64,000 nt of DNA from an uncultured Pseudomonadales bacterium (GTDB taxonomy: Bacteria > Pseudomonadota > Gammaproteobacteria > Pseudomonadales > Azotimanducaceae), in NCBI GenBank assembly GCA_943787425.1, contig CALSMJ010000003.1, forward strand, positions 1 through 64,000. The letters are read 5' to 3'. The first letter of the stretch is position 1; each line of letters opens with the position of its first letter. The position numbers were made by a program, and so were the translations under genes. The notes beneath the pieces were generated by a model. It had not been told where the DNA came from, did not search any database, and saw nothing but the letters and a program-made list of their open reading frames with translations. This document shows positions 8,657 through 18,503 of this stretch, in pieces.

Positions 8657-9838
8657 TCATAGTGGGTTTTTAGCCGATGACCGGACGTCCTTGACGGTAA
8701 ACCCCGCCTGACTGACACGGCGCGGGTCCGGCAACTGCCCAACTCGGCGGTAGTCGCCGCGATCCATTGCTTGCCGAAAGGCTTGGATATTGCCCCATCG
8801 ATCCCCTTGTCGGCCTGATGCGCCCAGACCAAAGCCTTCAACGGTTGCGCCATAGGTCAACGCTTGCATCCCGAGCCGGTGCAGCAGTTTCGGTGAGGCA
8901 GCATCGATGATCTCAGGCAAGGTCGAGACAACCCAATTTTCTTGTTGGCGCATCCACGGCTTCACATTACTCATAGTGGCGACGAAGCGGCGCTGATCGG
9001 TGCGGTTAATACCCGTGCCATGCCACAACCTGCCATCAAACAACATAATCGTGCCAGCAGGGGCTTTCAGATTGATGGGCCTGGCCATATCCGTCAGCGC
9101 GCCGCCGCTGCCGGCGCGAATCAGATTTTGATGACTGCCCGGGATAACCAAGGTCCCGCCATTGTCTGCATCAACATCCTGCGGAATAAACATCGTATTC
9201 ACCAATGCTGGCGCAGCCTCCGTGATCCAGGGCAACAGCGGCGCCTGATCGATATGCAGACCCTGAGGATACCCGCCAGGATCCGCACCATTGGCTAAAA
9301 AGCTATGGCAAATCCAACCTTCACCCAGCGTTTCGTTCAGCATCGCTTCTATTAGCGGGCCCGCTTGGACATGCTCTGGATCCTGTTCAATGCAGCCTCG
9401 AAAACAGTCTCCCTTATTGATTAGACATGGAACGTACTGGCCGGAGGGCGTCTGATGGGCGATACCCGCCGCCGCTTCTGCGTTTGCTTGTTCCAGCAGG
9501 CGGTTTAAAAACACATCACACTGCGCTTTGGACAATCCGTCCTCGATTAAGCCGTAACCCCATCGTCCAAAGTCGTGTCTGAGCTGCTGAAAGTCTTTTG
9601 TTGGCTGGGGCAGGTCAACCCCCTGCCAATCGGGATGATCCGCTGCCGCCGCGGTTTCCCAATAATGATCCCCGCCCCTTGGCAGCGGCTCATTCAGCTT
9701 AGGCGGCCGTAGCCAAGGGTAATCTCGAAAAAGCGACGCGTAAGGTTCTTTGCTCGCCATAAAATCTGCGAACAGCGGCGTGCCCTGGGCTTTTGCTGCG
9801 GCCACTTCGGTTTCTAAAAATGCTTTTGGGACGTCCAA
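8657..9838 (-). CDS. phytanoyl-CoA dioxygenase (PhyH) family oxygenase
   Basis: A 393-residue Fe(II)/2-oxoglutarate oxygenase of the PhyH family. The iron triad is visible as H195-x-D197 (GLHIDQ) and H273 (LWHGTG), with a 2-oxoglutarate-binding Arg in QRRFV near 283; VIPGSHQ is a family signature. It hydroxylates or dealkylates an organic substrate, which is not predictable. A TTG start is chosen because AGGAGG lies 8 bases upstream. It is downstream of the CoA-binding and rhodanese genes, separated by 82 bases, so it may have its own promoter. Confidence 0.85.
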   Translation of the reverse strand: MDVPKAFLETEVAAAKAQGTPLFADFMASKEPYASLFRDYPWLRPPKLNEPLPRGGDHYWETAAAADHPDWQGVDLPQPTKDFQQLRHDFGRWGYGLIEDGLSKAQCDVFLNRLLEQANAEAAAGIAHQTPSGQYVPCLINKGDCFRGCIEQDPEHVQAGPLIEAMLNETLGEGWICHSFLANGADPGGYPQGLHIDQAPLLPWITEAAPALVNTMFIPQDVDADNGGTLVIPGSHQNLIRAGSGGALTDMARPINLKAPAGTIMLFDGRLWHGTGINRTDQRRFVATMSNVKPWMRQQENWVVSTLPEIIDAASPKLLHRLGMQALTYGATVEGFGLGASGRQGDRWGNIQAFRQAMDRGDYRRVGQLPDPRRVSQAGFTVKDVRSSAKNPL

Positions 9839-9920
9839 TACCAGATCCTCCTACGGGGTGAATCAGCTTGATTGCCTTAACCACATGGTCACGCTTTGAT
9901 ACAGCAGACCATCACAGCCT

Positions 9921-10340
9921 TTACAACTTGCCTTGTGCCATCAGTCTCTGGTGATCAATCTTTGTACAACGATCCTGGATGACCTGAATGCGCTGGGCTT
10001 CAAGACTTGCCGCCACATCGGGATGCGCGATCCCCAACTGCATCCAAAAACACAAAGGCGCGAGGTTCAGGGCATCCTCCAAGAAGCTGGGCATTCGATC
10101 ACTCCGTTGAAACAGATCAATCATATCAATGCGGATCGGTACACGCTTTAGATCCGGGTAACATACCTCATCGAGGATCACCGTGTAGTTTGGGTTAACA
10201 GGTATGATGCGGTAGAACTGCTTCAAATACTGCGCAACGCCAAAGCTCGCCTTTGACGGATCCGGTGACAAACCAACAATCGCGATGGTTCTCGTCGCCT
10301 GAAACAGATGAATCAATTGTTCGTCTAGTTCGCCTTGCAT
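9921..10340 (-). CDS. CoA-binding protein (YccU-like)
   Basis: A 139-residue single-domain Rossmann protein of the CoA_binding_2 (YccU) family: TIAIVGLSPDPSKASFGVAQ near 17-36 is the nucleotide-binding loop, and residues of the type IIPVNP and QLGI follow as in the family. Members bind CoA or a related nucleotide; no reaction is established. AGGGGC precedes the ATG. The start lies 4 bases after the rhodanese stop, so both form one leftward transcript. Confidence 0.85.
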   Translation of the reverse strand: MQGELDEQLIHLFQATRTIAIVGLSPDPSKASFGVAQYLKQFYRIIPVNPNYTVILDEVCYPDLKRVPIRIDMIDLFQRSDRMPSFLEDALNLAPLCFWMQLGIAHPDVAASLEAQRIQVIQDRCTKIDHQRLMAQGKL

Positions 10341-10344
10341 GCCC

Positions 10345-10773
10345 CTACTCGGCTTTGGGTCGTCGCATCCAGCGACTGCTTTGACTGACGTCTTCTATCG
10401 GCTCGCCCTGCTTGTGCCAGCCGCTAAAACCCGCCTCCAAATGCGCGACATTGCTAAAACCCATATTGGTTAAAGATTGCACCGCAAGCACACTGCGCCC
10501 ACCGCCGGCACAGAACACCACCGTCCGCCGATCGGCTTGAAAGTAATCGCGATAGTAGGGGCTCGCAGGACTCGCCCAAAACTCCAGCATGCCGCGCGCG
10601 CAATGCACAGCCGTTGGGATCGTCCCTAAATCAACAAGCTCTTGAATCTCTCGGATATCGATCAGCAACAAATCTGGATTTGACGCCTGCTCTGCTTTAA
10701 GCGCCTCGATGCTGAGGTTTTCAATCTTGGACTTCAACGCGGTGGTATGCGCAAAAATATCTTGGATCGTCAT
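10345..10773 (-). CDS. rhodanese-domain sulfurtransferase
   Basis: 142 residues with one rhodanese domain: LLLIDIREIQELVDLGTIP, then VVFCAGGGRS with the catalytic Cys in its loop, and GFSNVAHLEAGFSGW. It transfers a sulfane sulfur or binds an oxyanion; the acceptor is unknown. The internal ATG at 10773 is preferred over an upstream in-frame one at 10824, because GAGGA precedes it and the fold starts just after it. First gene of the pair with the CoA-binding protein and divergent from the LLM-class oxidoreductase. Confidence 0.82.
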   Translation of the reverse strand: MTIQDIFAHTTALKSKIENLSIEALKAEQASNPDLLLIDIREIQELVDLGTIPTAVHCARGMLEFWASPASPYYRDYFQADRRTVVFCAGGGRSVLAVQSLTNMGFSNVAHLEAGFSGWHKQGEPIEDVSQSSRWMRRPKAE

Positions 10774-10927
10774 AGCGTGTCCTCGTTCATAAAAGTGTGT
10801 GCTCAACGCTTGCGACCTTATCACAGTGTAATTTCAACCGGCTAGGTCGCATCTGTCGCTATTGACGCGCCAGCCGCCTCAAGGTTCAATCTTAGAGTTA
10901 TTCTTCCAACCTTTGAGGTGCAACCCT

Positions 10928-11794
10928 GTGAAGATCGGCCTATTTTCAACGTTTATGTCACCCCTAGCAGACCCCGACATGATCCAAACCTTCGCGCAAA
11001 CGATTGAGGCTATGGGGGTTGAGTCGCTTTGGATGGGCGAGCATGTGGTCTTATTCGACAAAACCTCAAACCCCTATCCCGGCAGTCGGGATGGCAAGTT
11101 GCCCGTACCAGACGGTGGCGGCATGCTCGATACCGTCGCAACCTTTGGATTTATCGCAGGCTGCACCTCAACGCTGCGGCTGGGAACCGGAATCACCCTG
11201 CTACCCCAACGCAACCCCATCTACACTGCCAAAGAGTTCACCACCCTCGACTGGTTGAGCCGGGGCCGAATTGATTTCGGAATCGGCGTTGGCTGGTGCC
11301 AAGAGGAAGTGGAAGCTTGCGGCTATTCCTTTTATGACCGGGGGGCGCGCTGTGATGAGTTCATCGAAGTCATCCAGCAGCTTTGGACTGACCCCGTGGT
11401 TAATTTTGAAGGCAAAACCATTCAACTCAAAGATTGCCGCATGGACCCAAAGCCGGTTCAAGCCGGCGGCGTGCCGATGATTATCGGGGGCCATTCCCCT
11501 GCGGGGTTTAAAAGGGCCGCCCAGTATGGCGCTGGCTGGTACGGCTTTCAGCTGAATCTTGCCCAAACCGAGGACATGAAAGGCGCCCTAACCATAGCTC
11601 TGAATCAGGCAGGCCGTTCTTGGGACGACTTTGAATTGATCATTACGCCGCCCTATCAAATCACCCCAGATCTCGTTAAGGCCTATGAGGACTTAGGCGT
11701 CGATCGTTTAATTGTGCATCTCGGTAGCCAGAAACCGGACCGAATCACCGAACGCTTAACGCTCGTATCAGATCTTATGAACACGCTGCGCTAA
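10928..11794 (+). CDS. LLM-class F420/FMN-dependent oxidoreductase
   Basis: 288 residues of the luciferase-like TIM-barrel family (TIGR03619 type): WMGEHVV, LRLGTGITLLPQRNP, LSRGRIDFGIGVGW and VPMIIGGHSP are typical. It should oxidise or reduce a substrate with reduced FMN or F420; the cofactor cannot be fixed here. The GTG at 10928 giving MKIGLFSTFM is chosen over an upstream TTG (10862), since family members begin at this strand and GAGGTG lies upstream. It is monocistronic and converges on the MaoC-like gene across a shared hairpin. Confidence 0.82.
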   Translation: MKIGLFSTFMSPLADPDMIQTFAQTIEAMGVESLWMGEHVVLFDKTSNPYPGSRDGKLPVPDGGGMLDTVATFGFIAGCTSTLRLGTGITLLPQRNPIYTAKEFTTLDWLSRGRIDFGIGVGWCQEEVEACGYSFYDRGARCDEFIEVIQQLWTDPVVNFEGKTIQLKDCRMDPKPVQAGGVPMIIGGHSPAGFKRAAQYGAGWYGFQLNLAQTEDMKGALTIALNQAGRSWDDFELIITPPYQITPDLVKAYEDLGVDRLIVHLGSQKPDRITERLTLVSDLMNTLR

Positions 11795-11812
11795 GCTGCC
11801 GACTGCAGCTTA
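11792..11812. terminator. perfect hairpin joining two convergent stop codons
   Basis: TAAGCTGC and GCAGCTTA form an 8-bp perfect stem around a CGACT loop. The left arm begins with the TAA of the LLM-class gene and the right arm ends with the complement of the TAA of the MaoC-like gene, so both messages end inside one hairpin. There is no clear U-tract, so termination or 3'-end protection is inferred. Confidence 0.5.
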
Positions 11813-12634
11813 AGATCTTAGGTGATAGATGGCGCGCTGCCAGATCGTGGCCAATGGCGCGCGGCTGACCGCACTGAAGAGATTGACGCGAACATCCGCA
11901 AACTCATGGCCTTTCTTCTCAAAAAAATCCTCAACCACCATCTGAACCGCAACCTCCGCGCCTTCCTCGATAGCGGAAAAGTTTTGGTGGCGGGTCTCAA
12001 GGTGCACCCACGGGTTCATAAGCGCATTCGCCGCAAACACCCAATTGCCACAGCTCAAGACAAACGAGGTGTTGGCCCATCCAGACGGTCCAGCCGCTGT
12101 CGCATCAAAGCGCAACAACGCGGGCATGGCGGCGGCATCAGCGAAATACGCCGCCATCGGGTGCTGACGGGACCAGCGGTAATGGGTTTGAAGGCCGCCC
12201 GTTTGTTTCAACTTAGCAAAGGTTTCAGGCGTCGCCTTCGGCGGCACATACCCCTCAGGCATCAACGTTTGATCCAACCATTTCGGCTTCCCTGCGGCCT
12301 CGCCCTGATCCAGGCCAACCCGCGCTGTCGCACAAACCTTACCGGTTGCATCAACCAATTCCGCCTCAAACTGTTCTTCCGCTCGCGCCCTCACCATCAC
12401 ATCAAACGGTTCGCCATGGTAAACCGGGTGCAGAATCTTAATTTCTGCCCACCCCCGATCTAAAAATGCCTGACCCCAGTGGCTCACGGCGGGTTGGGTT
12501 AGGTAAGCCGATAGCGTCACGCCCGGAACCAGTCCCCCTTTAAAGCCATAGCGCTGAGCCATCTCATCGCTGTGAATCTGGTTTTGAGAGTCCGGCGCCT
12601 GATTAAAGGCGAGGCCACTGAAGTTTTGAATCAT
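11810..12634 (-). CDS. MaoC-like hotdog-fold protein
   Basis: 274 residues. The N-terminal half has a MaoC/hydratase-like pattern (IHSDEMAQRYGFKGGLVPG near 20-38, then HPVYHGEPFDV), and the C-terminal half looks like a second hotdog half. Enzymes of this fold hydrate enoyl-CoA or hydrolyse thioesters; catalytic Asp and His are not certain here. The ATG at 12634 (MIQNFSGLAF) is preferred to one at 12682, which would overlap the divergent gene's leader. It is divergent from the GMC oxidoreductase with 65 bases between starts, so the two may share regulation. Confidence 0.62.
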   Translation of the reverse strand: MIQNFSGLAFNQAPDSQNQIHSDEMAQRYGFKGGLVPGVTLSAYLTQPAVSHWGQAFLDRGWAEIKILHPVYHGEPFDVMVRARAEEQFEAELVDATGKVCATARVGLDQGEAAGKPKWLDQTLMPEGYVPPKATPETFAKLKQTGGLQTHYRWSRQHPMAAYFADAAAMPALLRFDATAAGPSGWANTSFVLSCGNWVFAANALMNPWVHLETRHQNFSAIEEGAEVAVQMVVEDFFEKKGHEFADVRVNLFSAVSRAPLATIWQRAIYHLRS

Positions 12635-12699
12635 CGCTGTGCGTCTCTTTTTGGTCTTTCCGCACGCTAATGCAATTCCCAAGGGCTGACAAGGCGTCT

Positions 12700-14322
12700 A
12701 TGCTTGCACGCATGGAAAAATTCGATTACATCATTGTAGGCGCTGGTACCGCCGGATGCGTACTGGCCAACCGACTCAGCGCCAACCCGGCGCACAAAGT
12801 GCTGCTCATCGAGTCCGGCGGCAAAGACGACTATTTTTGGATCGATATCCCAGTCGGCTACCTCTACACCATCAACAATCCTCGGACCGACTGGTGTTTT
12901 AAGACCGATGCCGAGCCGGGTCTTAACAATCGTCAAATTGGCTATGCCCGCGGCAAGGGTTTGGGCGGCTCATCCTCAATCAATGCCATGATTTATATGC
13001 GCGGCCAGCGCTCTGATTTCGATCAATGGGCCGCTCTCGGCAATCGAGGTTGGGGTTGGGACGATGTACTACCGGTCTTTAAGGCCTCCGAAAACTACCA
13101 GCACGGCGCCGATGAATTTCATGGCGATCAGGGCGAACTCCGAGTCGAAGAGCGGCGCGTCAATTGGGAAATATTAGATGCCTGGCAAGATGCCGCGGAA
13201 GAAACCGGCATTCCCCGAATCAAAGAGTTCAACACGGGCGACAACTTTGGGTGCGCCTACTTTCAAATGAACCAGCGTAAAGGGGTTCGTTGGAGCGCCA
13301 GCAAAGCCTTTCTGCGGCCCATTCAACACCGCCCGAATTTAACGGTCATGACCAACACCCATGTGCAAAAACTGGCTTTGCAGGCCAACGAGCACGGGCC
13401 GCGGGCAACCGGCGTTTGGATTACAAAAGGTGGCGATGCGCCAAGCCTTGTCACCGCAGCGCGAGAGGTGATTCTGGCCGCGGGCGCGGTGGCGTCTCCT
13501 CAAATTCTGCAACTGTCCGGTATCGGCGAGCCCGCTTTGATGCAGCACTTGGGTGCGGCCCCTGTTGTTGCTTTACCGGGCGTTGGGCAAAACCTCCAAG
13601 ACCACCTCCAAATACGAACCATTTATAAGGTTTCGAACACCACAACCCTAAATCCGAGAGTCAACTCACTCGTCGGCAAGGCGATGATGGGGCTTGAATA
13701 TCTGTTGTTCAAAACCGGGCCGCTTACCATGCCGCCCTCTCAGCTCGGCGCCTTTGCGAAAAGCGATGCGGCGCAACCAACCCCCAACATGGAATGGCAC
13801 GTCCAGCCCTTGTCACTCGATCAATTTGGCTCTCCGCTGCACCGTTTCAACGCCATTACGCCCTCGGTTTGTAATCTTCGTCCGGCCAGTCGCGGGGCCA
13901 TCACCGCGCAAAGTCTGGATCCACTCACGGCGCCCAAAATTACGCTGAACTATTTATCCAACCCAGAGGATGAAGCGGTTGCCGTTGCCGGATTGCGAAT
14001 GACGCGGCGCATCATGCAGGCCAAAGCCCTGGCCCGGTTTTTACCCGAAGAGTGGAAACCCGGGCCCGAGCGGCAAAGTGATGCTGAGCTCCTGGACGCC
14101 GCGCGTGATCTCGGCACGACGATTTTTCACCCCGTTGGCACCTGTAAAATGGGCGCCGATCCAGCGGCCGTGGTCGATGACCGGCTCAGGGTGCATGGTT
14201 GCAAGGGTTTGAGAGTGATTGATGCCTCAATCATGCCGCTCATAACCTCAGGCAACACGAATGCTCCAACGGTGATGATCGCAGAAAAAGGCGCACAATT
14301 TATTATTGAGGATGCTGGCTGA
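12700..14322 (+). CDS. GMC-family alcohol/choline dehydrogenase-like flavoprotein
   Basis: 540 residues. FAD fold [19 protein letters not shown] lies at the N-terminus; the GMC signature 1 segment [20 protein letters not shown] follows near 85-105; the C-terminal His and Asn active-site positions are in HPVGTCKMG and [15 protein letters not shown]. It oxidises a primary alcohol to the aldehyde with FAD; the physiological alcohol is unknown. ATG 12700 has AAGG upstream; 12670 and 12712 are also possible. Its 3' end overlaps the convergent MOSC gene by 20 bases. Confidence 0.88.
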   Translation: MLARMEKFDYIIVGAGTAGCVLANRLSANPAHKVLLIESGGKDDYFWIDIPVGYLYTINNPRTDWCFKTDAEPGLNNRQIGYARGKGLGGSSSINAMIYMRGQRSDFDQWAALGNRGWGWDDVLPVFKASENYQHGADEFHGDQGELRVEERRVNWEILDAWQDAAEETGIPRIKEFNTGDNFGCAYFQMNQRKGVRWSASKAFLRPIQHRPNLTVMTNTHVQKLALQANEHGPRATGVWITKGGDAPSLVTAAREVILAAGAVASPQILQLSGIGEPALMQHLGAAPVVALPGVGQNLQDHLQIRTIYKVSNTTTLNPRVNSLVGKAMMGLEYLLFKTGPLTMPPSQLGAFAKSDAAQPTPNMEWHVQPLSLDQFGSPLHRFNAITPSVCNLRPASRGAITAQSLDPLTAPKITLNYLSNPEDEAVAVAGLRMTRRIMQAKALARFLPEEWKPGPERQSDAELLDAARDLGTTIFHPVGTCKMGADPAAVVDDRLRVHGCKGLRVIDASIMPLITSGNTNAPTVMIAEKGAQFIIEDAG

Positions 14323-14968
14323 GCGTGCCCTTTTCTTGCTTGGCGAGTGCTGTTTCGAACTTCTTGCGAGTCCGCTGATCAATCGGCAGCATCAACAATT
14401 GCCTAAGTTGATCACGCGATGGCGTTTGGTAATTGGCGTGGTAAACCGTGAGTAGCGTCTTAGCCGGCCCGGAATACGCCTCGAGAGATCCTTCATCGTC
14501 TGCTGCAATCGTCCCCGGCTGGATCACTCGGCAGTAAAACCCGGGGCGCGCCGCTTTTTGAAATGCTTTTGCAAACCCTGGCTCTGGAACGGCGGCGGCC
14601 AGGACCCCACATGGAATTCTGGGCGCGGACACTTCCAAGGTTACCCTCGGCAAGCGTAGCCGATCGCCAATGGCCAATTCAGCCGCGTCCAGGCCACGAA
14701 TCACAACATTTTCTCCGAAGCCCCCTGCATCAAAGGGTCGTCGATACTGACGCGCCCAAAAGGCATAGTCTTCTTCGGTATAAACGTACACAGCCTGATC
14801 CACGCCACCATGGTGTCGATGATCACACACCGCATCCCCCGCCAAACCCAAGCGATCGACCGCTACTTGATCATTAACTCGGGACTTAAAGATTCCGGTT
14901 GCAACACTGCGCGGTCCCACCGCAAGGGTTTGCCGGACGCCCACATGAACACTTACAACAGTAATCAA
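14303..14968 (-). CDS. MOSC-domain protein (YiiM-like)
   Basis: 221 residues. The MOSC beta-barrel spans about 20-165: [40 protein letters not shown], and IPCG with the conserved Cys. YiiM-type proteins bind molybdenum cofactor and reduce N-hydroxylated compounds; the C-terminal helical extension also fits YiiM. The TTG start has AAGGAG 6 bases upstream. It is convergent with the GMC gene, whose last 20 bases it overlaps. The redox partner is not in the window. Confidence 0.82.
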   Translation of the reverse strand: MITVVSVHVGVRQTLAVGPRSVATGIFKSRVNDQVAVDRLGLAGDAVCDHRHHGGVDQAVYVYTEEDYAFWARQYRRPFDAGGFGENVVIRGLDAAELAIGDRLRLPRVTLEVSAPRIPCGVLAAAVPEPGFAKAFQKAARPGFYCRVIQPGTIAADDEGSLEAYSGPAKTLLTVYHANYQTPSRDQLRQLLMLPIDQRTRKKFETALAKQEKGTLSQHPQ

Positions 14969-15199
14969 CCTTGTCTCCTTTGCTGGTACGCCGTCAGATT
15001 ACTGCAGCCCGTTCTGATCGGAAACCCTCGCAGCGAACCAGGCATCTATAATTGAAGAAATAGAATATATTACTGTCCATTAATTCTTTTTAATCCGCCG
15101 TTTCTGCTTGCTAACTTACGCTTCCTGACCGGCGACCATTCCGCCTCGTGCACCTTGGTCAACCGATGACGCCCACGACAACCTTTTAAAGGATCTAAC

Positions 15200-16804
15200 A
15201 TGTCAACTTATCTTGACCAAATCGCGGTACTTGAATCACTCAAAGCAAAAAACGCGGATACTTGGAAGGGTATCAGTGCCGAGTATGCAACCCGAATGCA
15301 ATTACAAAATCGGTTTAAAACTGGCATTGATATCGCGCAGTACACCGCCGACATCATGCGTCGCGATATGGCAGATTATGACGCAGACACAGCACGATAC
15401 ACTCAATCCCTGGGTTGCTGGCACGGCTTCACCGCTCAGCAGTTGGCCATGTCGGTCAAAAAGCATCGCGGAACCATGGATAAGTCCTACATCTACTTGA
15501 GCGGCTGGATGGTCGCGGCCTTAAGGTCCAAATTTGGTCCATTGCCCGATCAAAGCATGCACGAGAAAACCACCGTGCCGGAATTGATTCATGAGATCTA
15601 CACCTTTTTAAAGCAGGCCGATGCACGTGAACTGCGGCATATTTTTGTTGAGCTCGACGAAGCCCGGGATCAAGGCGCAAACCTTGATGACATCCTCAGC
15701 CGCATCGATAACTTTGAAACCCACGTCGTGCCAATCATTGCTGACATCGACGCCGGTTTCGGTAATGAGGAAGCCACCTACTTGCTCGCCAAAAAAATGA
15801 TCGAAGCGGGTGCCTGCGCAATCCAAGTTGAAAACCAAGTATCAGACGCAAAACAGTGCGGTCATCAGGACGGAAAGGTGACTGTACCGCACGAAGATTT
15901 CTTATCGAAGATCAACGCCATCCGATACGCGTTTTTAGAGCTTGGCGTCGATAACGGCATTATTGTCGCGCGGACTGATTCATTGGGTGCGAGCCTCACC
16001 CAAAAGATTCCCGTGTCGAAGGAACCGGGCGATCTGGCCAGTCAATATAACGACTTCTTGGAAACCACACCCGTCAATGATTTGAGTGAACTCAAAGACA
16101 ACGACATTGCCATTCATCAAAATGGCAATCTCGTTAAGCCGGTTCGATTGGATAACGGGCTCTATGCCTTCCGTGAGGGCACCGGATTTGATCGCGTTGT
16201 CTTGGACTGTGTCACCTCGTTGACCCATGGCGCTGACCTTCTCTGGATTGAAACCGAAAAGCCAAATGTCGCGCAAATTGCTGAGATGGTTGATGAAATC
16301 AAAAAGCATGTGCCCGATGCCAAGCTGGTTTATAACAACTCACCTAGCTTTAACTGGACCTTATCTTTCCGAGAACAGGTTTATGCTGATTGGAAAACAG
16401 CTGGGCAGGACGTGAGCGCCTATCCTGATCCCAATGAAACCCCCAAAGGGTTAATGTCCGTTGAATTTGATCAAACCGCCCTCGCCATTGAAGCAGACCG
16501 TCTGGTTCAACAATTCCAGAGAGATTCTTCGCGCGAAGCGGGTATTTTTCATCACCTCATCACCTTGCCCACCTATCATGAGACAGCCCTCGGCACGGAC
16601 ATTCTGTCAGAAGGTTACTTCGGTGATCTGGGTATGCTGGCCTATGTCCGAGACGTTCAACGTCAGGAGATTCGGCGCGATATGGCCTCTGTAAAGCATC
16701 AGGATCTTGCGGGGTCAAACATCGGCGATGACCACAAGGAGTATTTCTCCGGTGATAATGCCCTTTTGGCCGGCGGTAAAGACAACACGATGAACCAGTT
16801 CTAA
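15200..16804 (+). CDS. aceA: isocitrate lyase (long form)
   Basis: 534 residues, the length of the Pseudomonas/Colwellia-type enzyme rather than the 430-residue E. coli form. It splits isocitrate to glyoxylate and succinate, the first step of the glyoxylate shunt used to grow on acetate and fatty acids. Visible marks are PIIADIDAGFGNEEATYLL (Mg-binding Asp residues), AIQVENQVSDAKQCGHQDGK with the catalytic Cys in KQCGH, and IIVARTDSL. AAAGGA precedes the ATG. A perfect -10-like TATAAT is at 15047-15052, without a good -35. It ends at a strong hairpin terminator. No malate synthase lies nearby. Confidence 0.95.
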   Translation: MSTYLDQIAVLESLKAKNADTWKGISAEYATRMQLQNRFKTGIDIAQYTADIMRRDMADYDADTARYTQSLGCWHGFTAQQLAMSVKKHRGTMDKSYIYLSGWMVAALRSKFGPLPDQSMHEKTTVPELIHEIYTFLKQADARELRHIFVELDEARDQGANLDDILSRIDNFETHVVPIIADIDAGFGNEEATYLLAKKMIEAGACAIQVENQVSDAKQCGHQDGKVTVPHEDFLSKINAIRYAFLELGVDNGIIVARTDSLGASLTQKIPVSKEPGDLASQYNDFLETTPVNDLSELKDNDIAIHQNGNLVKPVRLDNGLYAFREGTGFDRVVLDCVTSLTHGADLLWIETEKPNVAQIAEMVDEIKKHVPDAKLVYNNSPSFNWTLSFREQVYADWKTAGQDVSAYPDPNETPKGLMSVEFDQTALAIEADRLVQQFQRDSSREAGIFHHLITLPTYHETALGTDILSEGYFGDLGMLAYVRDVQRQEIRRDMASVKHQDLAGSNIGDDHKEYFSGDNALLAGGKDNTMNQF

Positions 16805-16823
16805 TCTTTCAAAAGCGAGCAAA

Positions 16824-16882
16824 GGTGCCGCTCATTCGGCACCGAAACTTATTATTAACGCCTCGATTGGGGCGTTTTTTTT
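16824..16882 (+). terminator. tandem hairpins, the second a rho-independent terminator of aceA
   Basis: The first hairpin has perfect 7-bp arms GGTGCCG (16824-16830) and CGGCACC (16837-16843). The second pairs AACGCC (16857-16862) with GGCGTT (16871-16876) and runs straight into eight T residues (16875-16882), an intrinsic terminator just after the isocitrate lyase gene. Confidence 0.85.
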
Positions 16883-16958
16883 GCCTTTTAAAAACCCCTT
16901 CAACGTCAGCGCTTTCGCAACCCACTCCCCTGGGGCACAATGCAAGCAGAGGCTTATT

Positions 16959-18488
16959 ATGTATGACGTCATCATTATCGGCGCTGGCAGTGCCGGCAGC
17001 GTGCTGGCCAACCGACTCAGCGAGGATCCAAACCGTTCGATCCTGCTGATTGAAGCTGGCCCGGATTATGCGCTGCCCTCAAATCTACCCTTTGAATTGG
17101 TCAACAGCCACCGCAATGCGCTAACGGATCATGACTGGGGCCTAGATTATCAGCCAACTGAAAGCCAAACGACTCGACTGCCTCGCGGACGGGTTACGGG
17201 CGGGTCCAGCGCCGTGAATACCGCCATCGCACTTCGGGGCTTACCTGAAGATTATGATGCCTGGCACGACGCGGGTAATGCTGGTTGGGATTGGGCATCG
17301 GTCTTGCCCTTATTCAACCGCCTAGAGCGAGACCTCGATTATGGCGATGCCTCACATCATGGCGATGCCGGACCGATCACCATTCGGCGCTACCCCAAGA
17401 ATGATCTGTTACCCCAACATCAGGCGTTTTTAGACGACGCGGAACGCCAGGGTTACCCTTACTGCGCGGATGCCAACGATCCTCAATCGGTCGGCGCTGG
17501 GCCCCAACCAATGAACAAGCTGGGGCGCCTTCGAATCAGTTGCGCCATCGGCTACCTCGCGCCCGCTCGATTCAGACCGAATTTAACCATCCTGGCCGAC
17601 ACCCAAGTCCAGCGACTGCTGATTAACGGCCATCGATGTACGGGCGCTGAAATCGAGCTTCCCACGGGCGAACGCCAGACCATTCACGGCACGCTCACGA
17701 TTGTTGCCGCCGGCGCGCTCTTGTCCCCGACACTTTTAATGCGGTCAGGACTGGGCCCTGCGCCGATGCTGACGCACTTTGGGATTGAGGTGGTCGAGGA
17801 CGAACCGGCTGTCGGCCAAAACCTGTGCGATCATCCTGCTCTGGCCGTGGTCTGTCAGGTCAAACCGGGCATCGTCATTGATCATGATGCGCCGATCATT
17901 CAAACCATTCTGCGCTATACAACGGACGGCGCCACCGACCGTAACAATATGCAACTCGAGCAATTGAGTTACGCCGGCAAGCCCACCGGGCCTCCGATGT
18001 TCGCCATCGCCGCGTGTTTACAATACCAATATGGCCGAGGTCATCTCGCGCTAACTGGGGCCAAAAGCCAGGATCGGCCGAGTATCCATAACCGGTTTTG
18101 TGAGGACGCCCGGGATTTATTGCCGCTGCTCGCAGGTCTAAAAGAGGCCCTGCGATTGACCGAGCAACCTGCATTGCGGGCCATGATTGACGACATTGCC
18201 TTCCCAGATTTAAAGCGTGGCGCAAGCGATGGCGATTTAAAGGGTTTGATTCAGCGATTTGCGGGCAGCGGGTATCATCCTTGTGGCACGATCAAGATGG
18301 GGCCGCGGGAGGATACCGAAAGTGTTGTGAACGCCTCGGGTCAGATGCATCGCTGCGACGGTTTGGTGGTCGCGGACGCCTCAATCATGCCCCATGTGCC
18401 ACGCGCGAACACCAATTTATCCACCATTATGATTGGTGAAAAAATCAGCCAGGATATTCAAAGGCACCCGGCCCACTTTGGGTTGTAA
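16959..18488 (+). CDS. GMC-family oxidoreductase, second copy
   Basis: 509 residues, FAD-dependent alcohol dehydrogenase family. MYDVIIIGAGSAGSVLANRL binds FAD, PRGRVTGGSSAVNTAIALRG is GMC signature 1, and HPCGTIKMG plus PRANTNLSTIMIGEK carry the C-terminal active-site pair. It is clearly diverged from the GMC gene at 12700. The ATG at 16959 has AGAGG upstream and is preferred to in-frame sequence beginning in the aceA terminator. It leads a three-gene operon with a small membrane protein and a peptide-binding protein. The substrate is unknown. Confidence 0.88.
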   Translation: MYDVIIIGAGSAGSVLANRLSEDPNRSILLIEAGPDYALPSNLPFELVNSHRNALTDHDWGLDYQPTESQTTRLPRGRVTGGSSAVNTAIALRGLPEDYDAWHDAGNAGWDWASVLPLFNRLERDLDYGDASHHGDAGPITIRRYPKNDLLPQHQAFLDDAERQGYPYCADANDPQSVGAGPQPMNKLGRLRISCAIGYLAPARFRPNLTILADTQVQRLLINGHRCTGAEIELPTGERQTIHGTLTIVAAGALLSPTLLMRSGLGPAPMLTHFGIEVVEDEPAVGQNLCDHPALAVVCQVKPGIVIDHDAPIIQTILRYTTDGATDRNNMQLEQLSYAGKPTGPPMFAIAACLQYQYGRGHLALTGAKSQDRPSIHNRFCEDARDLLPLLAGLKEALRLTEQPALRAMIDDIAFPDLKRGASDGDLKGLIQRFAGSGYHPCGTIKMGPREDTESVVNASGQMHRCDGLVVADASIMPHVPRANTNLSTIMIGEKISQDIQRHPAHFGL

Positions 18489-18503
18489 GTTAAGGAGCGC
18501 ATC

